Notes under the pieces: generated by a model
Databases searched by the model: none
The model's input: the letters and a program-made list of their open reading frames with translations, nothing else
Told to the model about the DNA's origin: nothing
Assembly (NCBI RefSeq): GCF_023375975.1
Contig: NC_064428.1
Span: 11,743,155 to 11,807,154 of the forward strand
Source of the DNA: Astyanax mexicanus
Taxonomy: Eukaryota > Chordata > Actinopteri > Characiformes > Acestrorhamphidae
Direction of reading: 5' to 3'
Length of the DNA stretch: 64,000 nt
Shown here: piece after piece, positions 33,894-45,200 of the stretch
How the letters are laid out: every line of letters begins with the position of its first letter
Position numbering within the stretch: the first letter of the stretch is position 1
Program-made: the position numbers and the translations under genes

Positions 33894-34717
33894 CAGGTAA
33901 GAAAGTGATACAGGGAAAGAGAGAGGGGGACAGAAAGAGAAAGTGCAAGAGTTCTGAAAGCATCTGAACGATATTCAATGGCACTCGTATGTGTACAAAA
34001 CAGGAAAGAGAGAGGGAGACAGAAAGAGGGAAATAGAGAGAGGCAGAGCAAGAAAGAGAGATAAAGAGAGAGAGAGTAAGAAATAAAAAGTGAGAGAGAA
34101 AGAGAGAGAAAGAGAAAGCATTCTCAAGCATCAAAGATATTCAATGGCACTTGTATGGGCAAGAAAAAGGAAAGAGAGAACAAGGCAGAGCAAGAAAGAA
34201 AGTGATAAAGAGCAAGAGAGGGAGAGAGAAAAAAGAGAGAGAGAAATGGAGCAATAGAAAGAGAGGCAGAGCAAGAAAGACATAAAACAGAGACAGAAAG
34301 ACAGAATGAGAGAAATAGAGAGCGAGAGAGAGTGAAAGGGAAAGGAAAAAAGTGAGTAAAAGAGAGAAAGTGAGAGAGGCAGAGCAGGAAAGAAAGATAA
34401 AGAGGGAGGGAGAGAGAGGGAAAGAGACAAAGAGAGAAATACAGAGAAAGGCAGAGCAGGAAAGTAAGATAAAGAGAGAGACAACAAGAAAGATAAAAAA
34501 AAAGTGAGAGACCGATATAGAGAGAAACGCATAGCAAGAAAGTAATATAAACAGAGAGATAGGGAGAAAGAGAAAAAAGAGTGAGAGGGAGATGAAGAGA
34601 GAGAAAAAAGAAAGCAAAAGAGAGAAAAAGAGAAAGGCAGGGCAGGAAAGAAAGGGATAAAGATAGAGAGAGGGGGAGAGAGGAAAAAAGAGAGAGAGAG
34701 TGGGAGAGAGAAAAACT

Positions 34718-34755
<38 letters not shown>

Positions 34756-34848
34756 GGTATTCTGGAAGCATCAAAGATATTCATTGGCACTCATATGAAT
34801 AAAAAGGGTCTAAGAGAACGAGCCAGAACAAGAGAAAGAGAGGGATAG

Positions 34849-34928
<80 letters not shown>

Positions 34929-34970
34929 GGAGAGAAATAAAGAGAGATAAAAAGAGAGAGTGATACAATA
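33316..34970. repeat. Purine-rich (GA) satellite, right block
   Basis: The first 1.1 kb (33316-34418) repeats the block to the left of the LINE with only small length changes, including the absence of about 55 bp near 34045. It then continues with unduplicated satellite to 34970. The 45-bp motif appears near 33366, 33763, 33950, 34119 and 34758. Dozens of Ser/Leu-rich or Arg/Glu-rich open frames are repeat artefacts. Confidence 0.9.
34853..34906. repeat. (AT)n microsatellite
   Basis: Alternating TA tract of about 27 repeats at the edge of the GA satellite, followed by (GA)n. Confidence 0.95.
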
Positions 34971-34974
34971 AGCA

Positions 34975-35511
34975 CATCAGCACATTAAGCCCATTAGCTT
35001 TTATTCAGATGGATTTTGATGCTCTAAAAAGCTCTGGTCAGGAGCAGTGTTCCTCAGGCAGTGAGAAATACATAAAAGATTAATATAAATTTTGTAATTT
35101 GACGTCAGTTCAATTTAATACAAAAAAAGTTAATACTTTTGTTTGGTATATTTTTTTCCTAGCAAAATTTGTGAGTCTAAACTACAAAAGTTCTAACTTC
35201 TGATTTAGTTTAATGGGCTCATTTTTCCAACATACAATTGACAAAATTATTATTATGTAGCATACTATGGTTAGGAGCGGCATCAAAACAAGCAGAGTTG
35301 AGAGATTTAATAAATCAAATTAATCTCAAAATAATTAATATTGATTAATCTTGACTAATCATACCTTTTCCTCTTTCTAAGACTACTGGCCTATCTTACA
35401 CCCTGCAAAAGGTCCATTGCAATGCTCATTGCTAACTTACACCCCAACCAACCATCTATTTTCACTCCTTCCGCCAGCATCATTTAAATAGTATTAGTGC
35501 CCCTGAATATA
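34975..35511. other. No recognisable gene
   Basis: AT-rich DNA without open frames of interest or obvious repeats. Confidence 0.35.
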
Positions 35512-35908
35512 GAGCTCTGAAAAAAAAAAAGATCACTTCAGCTTCTGAATCAGTTTCTCTGGTTTCGCTATTTAAAGGTTTATGTTTGAGTAAAATGAAC
35601 ATTGATGTTTTATTCTATAAACTACAGACATTTCTCCCAAATTCCAAATAAAAATATTGGCATTAAGAGCATTTATTTGAAGAAAATGAGAAATGTCTAA
35701 AATAACAAAAAGATGCAGAGTTCAAAAAACAATATTTGGTGGAATAACCCTGGTGGTTTTTAATCACAGTTTTCATGCATCTTGGCATCATGTTCTCCTC
35801 CACCAGTCTTACAAACTGCTTTTGGATAACTTTATGCTGCTTTACTCCTGGTGCAAAAATTCAAGCAGTTCAGCTTGAGTGTTTGATGGCTTGTGATCAT
35901 CCATCTTT
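35512..35908 (+). mobile_element. Short non-autonomous DNA element, copy D
   Basis: It opens GAGCTCTGAAAAAAAAAAGA and follows copies A-C through 'gatggcttgtgatcatccat', then stops. The right terminal repeat is missing. Confidence 0.75.
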
Positions 35909-36240
35909 GATATAATAATAATTAGATTTTTCCATGTATATCATGGCTTTCCAATAAAAAAAAAAGTATCTCCATTTTTGTCGACTTGTAGTTTACTACC
36001 TAATTTGAAGAGACAAACTGTCCCTTACACTGTGCCAAGATTTCTTGATGAACAGACCAATATAAATACAGTACTTCAACATGCCCTGAAATAAACATTT
36101 TTTACATTGACTTGCATTGAAAGTTGGGAAGTTTTTTTTTTCTCTCTCCTGTAAAGTTGCTGTTTTAGAGATACTTGTTTTTTTTAATTGGACAGCGACG
36201 GTATATTTTAAAAGGAACACCTTATATAGAACACACATTA

Positions 36241-36560
36241 TATACAGGGGTTGGACAATGAAACTGAAACACCACTAGTGTGGGAGGTTTCATGGCTAAA
36301 GAGCACAGTTTTACTTAAAATATTGCAATGCACATAACATTATGGGTGACATACCAGAGTTCAAAAGAGGACAAATTGTTGGTGCACGTCTTGCTGGAGC
36401 ATCTGTGACCAAGACAGCAAGTCTTTGTGATGTATCAAGAGCCACGGTATCCAGGGTAATGTCAGCATACCACGAAGAAGGTCGAACCACATCCAACAGG
36501 ATTAACTGTGGACACTGTAAGAGGAAGCTGTCTAAAAGGGATGTTTAATGTTCAAAATTC
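36241..36560 (+). mobile_element. Tc1-like element, 5' end
   Basis: The terminal repeat ATACAGGGGTTGGACAATGA, then AACTGAAACACC, is the end of a Tc1-like family that is very common in fishes. The transposase start follows 100 bp downstream. Sequence past 36560 no longer matches a transposon, so the copy is truncated. Confidence 0.65.
36342..36548 (+). pseudogene. Truncated Tc1-like transposase (DNA-binding part)
   Basis: The 68-residue frame MGDIPEFKRGQIVGARLAGA, continuing TKTASLCDVSRATVSRVM, is the N-terminal helix-turn-helix of a Tc1/mariner transposase. It ends early at TAA after KLSKRDV, before the second DNA-binding helix bundle and the whole DDE catalytic domain. It could at most bind element ends. 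Confidence 0.7.
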
Positions 36561-37395
36561 AATGTGCACCTCAACTCTCCTGCAGTACTTTAAAGAACCA
36601 CCAATTGTAAGGTTCTGTAGAAACCCTTAAGTGATACTTCTACTGTATATCCAAGGATCTGTATCTTCTTTAGCTCTTTTCTTTTAAAGAGAGAAAGTGC
36701 GCTGGTGAGTCGTTAAACTTGCAGGGTGAAGATAAAGTTAAAAGATTGTAGATTGTTGGTGGTTAGGCCTGCTGTGCTGCTGAAGCTGATCGTTAGCGGA
36801 GGGCTCGGCTAAGAAGACGCCGTTGGCTCGTCTCTGATCTTTGGTTGGTGCTGCGTTGAGCGGAAAGGAGGCTTTGAAGATGGGTCCAGGCAGCGAGAAA
36901 GTGCAGGGTGGAAAACACATGTACGATCTGCCAGACTGACTGCAATGAGAATGGATTCTCAAAGTGGAATCAGCAGGATCTCCAGCACCCAGCGTGAGAT
37001 TGAGAGCTTTTATAACTGGTTATGTAATGGTGTGCAATGGCCTTAAAGCACTGGCAGAAGTTACCAGCTTCTTATCAACTTCCTTATGGTGGCTTCTGTG
37101 AATATATACAGTACTGTTCCAAACTAGAAAGCTCAGGACAGTATGGAAAGTAAAAATTAAAATAAATAAATATAGTGTTTTTTACATTTACTTTGACTTT
37201 TATTTGATTGTAGACAGTATAAACCCAAACCTTAACTTAATTTAAATTATTAATGAGTCTCTGAGGAGTAAAGATGAGCAAAGGATCTCCTCAAAGAAAG
37301 ACTGTAAGGGATTCACATATTTCTCCCTCTACAGCCCATAATAATATAATTAAACCATTCAAGGAATGGGGAGGAGTTTCAGTGTGGAAAGGGTA
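36561..37395. other. Unique DNA, moderately GC-rich at 36680-37010
   Basis: No family-like open frame. A GC-richer island with CpGs sits at 36680-37010 and could be regulatory. Confidence 0.3.
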
Positions 37396-37399
37396 AAAG

Positions 37400-38205
37400 C
37401 ACAAGCCTAAGCTGTACAATACAGAGTTACTATATTCACTAATACCACTTACAACTTTACTACTGTACACAACACAAGCCTTACTATGTTCACCATGACC
37501 AGAAGAAGCTCCGCCCACTTCTCTACTACAATACAGAGTTACTATATTTACTAATACCACTTACAACTTTACTACTGTACACAACACAAGCCTTATTATG
37601 TTCACCATGACCTTCCAGAAGCTCCGCCCACTTCTCTACTACAATACAGAGTCACTATATTCACTAATACCACTTACAACTTTACTACTGTACACAACAC
37701 AAGCCTTATTATGTTCACCATGATCAGAAGAAGCTCCGCCCACTTCTCTACTACAATACAGAGTTACTATATTCACTAATACCACTTACAACTTTACTAC
37801 TGTACACAACACAAGCCTTATTATGTTCACCATGATCAGAAGAAGCTCCGCCCACTTCTCTACTACAATACAGAGTTACTATATTCACTAATACCACTTA
37901 CAACTTTACTACTGTACACAACACAAGCCTTATTATGTTCACCATGACCAGAAGAAGCTCCGCCCACTTCTCTACTACAATACAGAGTTACTATATTCAC
38001 TAATACCACTTACAACTTTACTACTGTACACAACACAAGCCTTGTTATGTTCACCATGACCAGAAGAAGCTCCGCCCACTTCTCTACTACAATACAGAGT
38101 TACTATATTCACTAATACCACTTACAACTTTACTACTGTACACAACACAAGCCTTATTATGTTCACCATGACCAGAAGAAGCTCCGCCCACTTCTCTACA
38201 ATACA
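37400..38205. repeat. 112-bp tandem array, about 7 copies
   Basis: The unit includes CTCCGCCCACTTCTCTACTA, CAATACAGAGTTACTATATT, CACTAATACCACTTACAACT and TTACTACTGTACACAACACA. CTCCGCCCAC begins at 37509, 37622, 37734, 37846, 37958, 38070 and 38182, which fixes the period at 112. Copies differ by only one to three bases, pointing to recent expansion. Confidence 0.95.
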
Positions 38206-38710
38206 CCTAAAGTAATCAATCCATCAATCAATCAACCCTTTATTTTAACTTGAGAGTACACTGAGGGTGATCCTCATTTACAATGCAGTAGAGCATTTAC
38301 ATCATATAAGGGATTAAAAACGTTAGATAAGAAATTCAAAATAGGAAGAGAAGTAAATAGAAAAAATAATTAAAACTTATTAATAAATAAAGAAATACAC
38401 ACTATCAATGAATACATTTAATCTAGATAAATAAACTGTATGTATAAAATGTTTATTTTTATAGTAAAAGTAAATGATACAATGAAATGATAGGGTGATA
38501 AGAAATGGTAAAAATAATAATAATAATAAACTAAGATCATAAGAATCAAAATAAAATATAAATAAATAAATGAATAAAGGTATTGTCAGAAGAGGTTGCA
38601 AAATTACAAAGTGACAAATTCTCTACTGTCCCAACTTATTTTAGACTATAAGGAATAAATGAATGTACAGTATATTAATGTAGTAAATTAAGCTAAAATT
38701 AAACACTACA
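38206..38710. other. AT-rich DNA, no gene
   Basis: Low-complexity A/T sequence with short ATAA repeats. Confidence 0.35.
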
Positions 38711-38714
38711 TTTT

Positions 38715-39005
38715 CTGGTACCACTTTAAAATAAGACTACCTTTATACCGGAGTTATAAATGGTTTGTAAATTCGATTATTACTTATTATTGATTAGGTT
38801 GTAAATGCCTTAAAAACCATTGATAAGTCAAAAAGCAACAGTGGCAACTTAGTCATTTAATTTATGGTAAATAGTTAAACATACTTATACTTATATTAAT
38901 ACGGCAGGTTTAATGCTGATTGATGGAAAACACAAAGTAAAATCAGTATCCTTTATACTCCTTTATAAACCATTTATAAACCGTTTATAAAGATAGCTTT
39001 TTTAT
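38715..39005. mobile_element. GGTACCACTTTAAAATAAG non-autonomous element
   Basis: The start matches the fragment at 2017. The end has three repeats of CCATTTATAAACC-like words, typical of short DNA elements with A/T-rich ends. No coding region. Confidence 0.45.
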
Positions 39006-39639
39006 ATGTGTTATCTATTTTCTTTATATACATTTTGGACCTTTTTATCAATTACAAACATCTACTACTCAGCATGGGTTTTAGTTATCCTGTTTCCTGA
39101 TGTACGTTATCAGTCATTCTGTGTGAGAGCTGTGTTGGCTCTGTTGGCTGTGTTGGTGTGGCTCAGCCGGACTCAGGTGCAGGGGGTTTAGAGGGACGTG
39201 TAAATGCTTTGCCGATTTGTTTGGCGCCGGGTCCGGCGGCTGGATCAGGGAGCGTTTGGCAGGGGCAGGTAGGGGTGTGATGGATAGCCTGATTAGAGCG
39301 TTGGCAGGAGCACTTGGTGCAGATGGCAGGACCGCCCCACACCTCCTTCCCTCCGTCCATTTCTACATTCCTGGAAGTTTCTAAAGGGCTCTGGTGGCGT
39401 CAACACGCATATCAACTGTTTCAATTTCACATCCGGACCAAAGAGTCCAACGCACATTTTTTAAAAGGAAGGGACTACTTATCAGTCGTTTAATTTGACC
39501 AGATTCATTTAATAATTAACTAATTTATGTGCAAAGGCCTATCAGTGCATGTATTTTAATGTTGAAAGATGTAGAATTTTTTATTGTATTTAACTGCTGC
39601 CTGTGCTACAAATTGTCTTCCTGGCGGCATAATAAAGTT
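39006..39639. other. Unique DNA with a GC-rich island at 39130-39360
   Basis: The island has CpGs and GGCGCCGG. The open frames are short and resemble no known family. A regulatory role is possible but unsupported. Confidence 0.3.
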
Positions 39640-41095
39640 TATTTAACCTTATCTTACATTATCTTACTCTACCTTGCCTTGCCTTACATTACATTATCTT
39701 TTCTTTCCTTACTTTACCATATTTTACCTTATCTTAAGGTACCTTAGCTGACCTGACCTATCTTTATCCCTCCTAAAGTTACCTTACCTTACTTATCCTT
39801 ATCTTACGTTACCTTACCTTACTTATCCTTATCTTACTTTACCTTCCCTTTCCATACTTATCCTTATCTTACTTTACCTTTCCTTCCCATACCTTACTTA
39901 TCCTTATCTTACTTTACCTTCCCTTACCTTACTTATCCTTATCTTACTTTACCTTACTTTTCCATACATTACCTTACATGGCCTTACCTTACCTTACTTT
40001 ATCTTATTTATCTTACCTGTCCTTACCTTAATTTATCTTTTGTTACTATTCCCTAACCATACCATACCTTACTTATCCTTCCCTGACTTTACCTTAATTT
40101 ATATTACCTTACCTTTCTTATCTGTACCTTGCCTTACCTTACCTGTCTTGGCCTGGCCTTACCTTATCCTACCTTGCCTTGCCTTAAATTTTTTTCATCT
40201 TATCTATCTTACCTGTCCTTAGCTTACCGTATCTTAGCTGTCTTACCTGTCCTTACCTTATCTTATTTTATCTTATTTTTTCTTACATTACCTTGCCTTG
40301 CCCTACCATTATTACATTCCCTTTCCTTACATGACCTTCCCTTACTTATCCTTGTCTTACCATACCTTCCTTTACCTTACTTATGCTTACCTTACTTTAC
40401 CTTACTTTGCTTAACCATAACTTACCTTATCTTAAGGTACTTTACCAGACCTGACTTATCATTACTTTACCTTTCTGTACCCTACATATTTTATCTCACC
40501 TTACCATATCTTCCCTTACCTTGCTAATCTTATTTTTCCTTAGGTTACCTTGCTTTTTCTTACTTCACCTTACCTTACCTTGCCTTATTTTTATCTTACC
40601 TATCTAACCTGCCATTATCTTACTTTATCTTATCTTACTTTTCCTTACATTTCTTTACTTATATTACCTTGTTACCATACTGTATTTTACGTTATATTTT
40701 CTTAATCTTATATTACCTTACTTTTCTTATCTTACTTTACGCTGCCTTACCTTAGCTTACCCTACTCAATCTTACCTTTCCTTACATTACCTTACCTTAC
40801 TAATCATTACCTTTCCTTACTTATCTGTATCTTACTTTACCTTGCCTTACCTTACCTGTCCTGACCTTACCTTGCCTTATCTTTTCTTATCTTATCGATC
40901 TAACCTTACCTAACCTTTACCTTACCTTATGCCATCTTACTGTACTTTCCGTTATCTTATTTAATCTTACCTTACTTGTCCTTATCTTACTTTACTTTGC
41001 TATAACTTAGCTTTCCTTATTTAATCTTACCTTTCTTTACATTACTTTATCTTACCTTACCTGACCTATCTTTACTCTGCCTTACCTGTCCTGTT
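39640..41095. repeat. 1.45 kb CTTAC/CTTAT pentamer array
   Basis: Almost the whole block is built from CTTAC, CTTAT, CTTTAC and CTTGC words, such as ACCTTACTTATCCTTATCTT. One strand is strongly pyrimidine-rich. It is diverged, so the expansion is old. Confidence 0.9.
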
Positions 41096-41689
41096 CCTTT
41101 GCCTTGGCATTTTTCAGATTCATTGCACCTCCGGACGTCTAACAGCGTAAAAACAGCTTTCGCACTTGATCAAATGTCTCTCAGAGGTACAGAAAGAATA
41201 ATATAGAGCACTAGTGTCTTGCTGCATGTCCTGCAAGTCCTACAACTAAGTGCTGTTCAAATGTTTTAGATCCCACAGGTCACGCAGCGTATAAACAAAT
41301 GTACACATGCTTCCCTAAATACGCCCCAGAAAGTTAGCGGCAGCTTTATTTACATATGCTAATGGTCATGAGTCAGTAGCGATGAAGATACACAGTTTAC
41401 CTTCTGCACATCGTCCTCCCCGAGGCCACGCCGCATAAATTACTGCTGCGTTCAGGAGAACCTTGCTTTTCCAAACATTTACAAAAAGTGTCAAAGTAAG
41501 AGCGTCATGCTGGGAGTAGAAAAGCTGTGCAGTGAATACACAACTACAAGATAAACACAAAATCAGATTCCACAGCAAAATAAACTTTATTTCATTTTTT
41601 TTCTCTTAATTTTATTCTTCCTGACCAGTAGGGGGTGGATGTGATTATAACAGTAAATTTGTGTTTTTATTTGATTTGTATTGATTGAG
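41096..41689. other. No recognisable gene
   Basis: Unique sequence with mixed composition, including CCGAGGCCACGCCGC near 41418. No credible exon. Confidence 0.3.
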
Positions 41690-42012
41690 TCCTCATGCCG
41701 ACCTACCCAGTCTGTACCAGTGTATATAAAATGTTAATAATGACAAATAAAAGTTTTTTTCATTGTTTTCCTCACATTGTTATAAGAATGTTTCTCACAT
41801 ATCATCTCCGGCAAGACCATTATGAAAATGTTCCCAATTTATTTGGAATAATTCCAAAAATTTACATGAAATTACACATGTGATTACATAACCAGTATGA
41901 CTATAATTAATCTGTAACAATGTGTACTTCACTTGTAGTTACACTGTTGTTACATGGGTAGCTAATGTGTAACTACACAGTTATTAGAGACACTTATTAT
42001 AAAGTGGGCCCA
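41690..42012. mobile_element. Possible non-autonomous element ending TTATAAAGTGGGCCC
   Basis: The right end GAGACACTTATTATAAAGTG is a common ending of short DNA elements in fishes and is the approximate inverse of the CCACTTTAAAATAAG start seen at 38719 and 2021. The left end is not clear. Confidence 0.3.
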
Positions 42013-42111
42013 ACCAACCCTACATTTTTCAGATTAAGAAATATAACCTGAGTAAATAAAAAAGCACTTTTTAAATGATAATTTCATTTATTAAGGGAAA
42101 AAAAAAACATT

Positions 42112-43331
42112 CCAATCCAATCTAGCCCTGTGTAAAAAATAGGTTTGCCTCTCATGAATCAACTGTGATTAATCACTTTTTGGAAAGCTGAGTTTGATTT
42201 CACTACTAACCACAACCAGGACTGATTACTGCCAGACCTGTAGATCAAGAACTCACTTAAATCACAATCAATAGAACCTGTCTGATAACATGAAGCAGAT
42301 AAAATATCTGCAATGATCTGAAGAAATTCAACAACAGATGAGAAAAATCAAAGTCATTGATCATCAATCAGTCTGGAAAAGGTTATAAAGTCATTTCTAA
42401 AGCTTTGGGACTCCAGAGAACCACAGTGATTCACTATTATTATTCACTAATGGAGAAAAAACATGGAACACTGGTGAACCTTCCCAGGAGTGACCGGCTG
42501 TTCTACAGAAATTACTCCAAAAGGGCATGAATAACTCATCCAGGAGGTCCCAAAAGAACCCAGAACAACATTTAAAGAACTGCAGGATCTCACTCGCCTC
42601 AGTTAAGATCACTGTTAATGATTCAATAATGAGAAAGAGATAAAAAAACACTGCTGAACAAAAACAGCACAACACCCGTCTCACATTTACCAACTAACAT
42701 CCTGATGATCTCCAGAACTTTTTGGGTAAATATTCTTTAGAATTACGAGACAAAAGTGGAACTTTTTGGAAGGTTTGTGTCCATCCATTACATCTGGAGT
42801 AAAACTATAAACCACATAATTCCAGAAAAAGAACTGAAATCATACTGAATGTAGTAAAACATGGTGGTGGTAGTGTGTGTGTGTGTGTGTGTGTGTGTGA
42901 TGGTCTAACTGCTGGATAACTTGCTGTAATAGATAGAAGCAGGAATTCTGCTGTTTACAAGAAAATCCTGAAGGAGAATCAGAATCCGTCCATCTGTTCA
43001 TCTGTGATCTCAAGCTCAGGTGTACTTGGGTTCTGCAGCAGGACGATGACCTAAAACACACAAACACAAAGTCCACCTCTGAATGGATTAAAAAAAAACT
43101 GGTTGGATTAAATGAAGGTTTTGGAGGGTCCAGTTAAAGTCTGGATGATTGACATCCTCCAATGTGTCTGAATTAAAACAATTCTGTAAAGAAGAGTGGA
43201 ACTAAATTCCTCCACACAGATGAGAAAGAATCATTATCAGTTATCAGTAAAGTTTGATTGCAAAGGTGGCACAACCATGTTATTAGATTTAGGGGGCAAA
43301 CACTTTTTACACAGGGCTAGATTGGTTTGGA
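42112..43331 (+). mobile_element. Tc1-like transposon relic with both terminal repeats
   Basis: The left end CTAGCCCTGTGTAAAAAATA and the right end TTTTTACACAGGGCTAG are inverted copies. The internal order matches the relic at 8038-9215 in the opposite orientation. The transposase is decayed, but CTGCAGCAGGACGATGACC near 43033 still encodes LQQDDD, the catalytic aspartate motif. A (GT)n tract lies at 42874-42899. Confidence 0.75.
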
Positions 43332-43379
43332 TATATATATATATATATATATTTTTCCTTTAATAAATACAATTATAAA

Positions 43380-45200
43380 TATAGCCGCAAGCGGCAATCA
43401 TCGGGTTCAAGCACCAACTTGCACAATGGTGCCTACTGGAGCATTGAATGGTGATGTGTAATAAGGTCTAATATGATTGGAGATGCCCTGTCACATTTAG
43501 AAATTATCAAGTTTTTCACCTGTTATTAATGTTGAGCAGAGGCCTTTCAACCTGATCAGTGCTTAAATTCACATGTAAATCTAGTGAACTTTGTAGGATA
43601 TTCATTAAGTGAGTTAGAACTAGTCAAAAGGTGTCTACATGTTATTGGTATTGATCAGGTGGCTTCAACCAGAATGTTCACAAAGTGGTATTCAGATTGA
43701 CCTTTGAACCTTTGCAGAACAAGCTGAAATGTTTGACCAAACAAGTTTAAATTAACACAAAGGAGTGAATGTTCTGATATGACATGTAATTACGAAGTTA
43801 TTATAAATCTAGTTCTGAATTAAATGGCGCTTCATCAAGCACCAACTAGCACAATGGTGCCTACTAGAGCATAGGATGGTGATGTGTAAGAAGGTCTAAC
43901 ACAATTGGAGACATTCTGTCACATTTAAAATGATCAAAAGTCTTTCACCTGTTATTAATGTTGAGAAGAGGCACAAAGGAGTGAATGTTCTGATATGACA
44001 TGTAATGTCAAGTTATTCTTAATCTAGTTCTGTATTAAATGGCGCTTCATCAGAGTGATATTGTACAGAGGTCTTTAACATTGTGAGATTACAGCAAATA
44101 CTGCAGAGTTACAGCAATTTAGGTTAGAAATTCCAAGGACGCACAGATTGCTTGATGCCTGGAGAGTATTGTATGTGAAATTTTCACAAATGTTTTTAAT
44201 GAACATTTACCTAGAGACTCTACAGTGTGCAGCAAGACTGAAATGGAGGTGATAGGCCAAATATCCAGAGAGTAGTTTCAATATAGCTATTTTCAAACAA
44301 TTAGCAATTATGAATGAACAAAGCACTTTTTAAACATAGTTGTATTGAGAAATTTGTCAGAGCCACTGTACTAAATATGGCAAAAACAATTAGATGTCAA
44401 AATAGTACAGCATGATTGACATATACTCGTTTTTTTGGAATAGCGCCCCCCAGTGGGCGGATTGTTTCAGCACTTTGCAGGTCACTACAGTGTCTCCACC
44501 TGAACATAACTGCCAAATATCATCCAGATTGGGCAACATTCAGCCTGCCAAAATGTCTGCTGAATGCTGATTGGCTGATGGTGTTCAGCCATGTTGATTG
44601 ATTAAGTTGCCCTTTGAACATCCTTTAGAGGCTGTATGATAGATTCTGCATGCAAAGTTTCAATTTGCTAGGTTGCACGGTTGCTGAGAAACAGTGCTCC
44701 AAATTTACCTCTTGAAGTGAATGGGGCATATATCCGGAAGGACTAATTTGCATATGGCGGCCATATTGTTTACATATTTCAACTTTTTCTTAATGAATAT
44801 TGAAGCGCATGCTCTCACGAGTGATTTGATACCAAACATGCCAGGATTGGTCAAAATTCCTAAGACTACTTTGCAAAAGTAGGTTTTGCATATTATGCAA
44901 ATTAGCACAAAATCTATATAGACGGAAGTGCATGATCCAAATTGGAAAGTTGTTGGTATTGACCCAAGGAATCCATCAAAAAAAGAATTTTGAATGTAGG
45001 TCTTATGGTTTTTGAGTTATTGAGAAAATTGTGAAAAATGAATTTCCTTGTTTATAGCGCCACCACTTGACCAATCGGTGCCATTTTTGTTGTCCACCGA
45101 GATGCACTGATCCTACATCTACCTACCAAGTTTCATTTCTCTATGACTTACGGTTTAGGCTGCACAACTGTTTTTACAGGAGAAAAAGAATAATAATAAA
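43380..45200 (+). mobile_element. GCCGCAAGCGGC-headed element, older copy
   Basis: It starts TATAGCCGCAAGCGGCAATC then GGGTTCAAGC and ends in AGAAAAAGAATAATAATAA. It carries the same late landmarks as the two units that follow: TTGCATATGGCGGCCATATTG at 44749, GCATATTATGCAAATT at 44888 and a 'tagcgccacc' segment. It is diverged from them and about half their length. No coding region is seen. Confidence 0.65.

Noticed and set aside
33116..34774. Many Ser/Leu-rich or Arg/Glu-rich open frames right of the LINE
   Set aside because: The same satellite artefact.
37400..38205. CRISPR-like array of regular direct repeats
   Set aside because: The whole 112-bp unit repeats with no variable spacers, and the genome is clearly eukaryotic.
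39529..40527. Leu/Pro/Tyr-rich frames on the + strand
   Set aside because: Translations of the CTTAC array.
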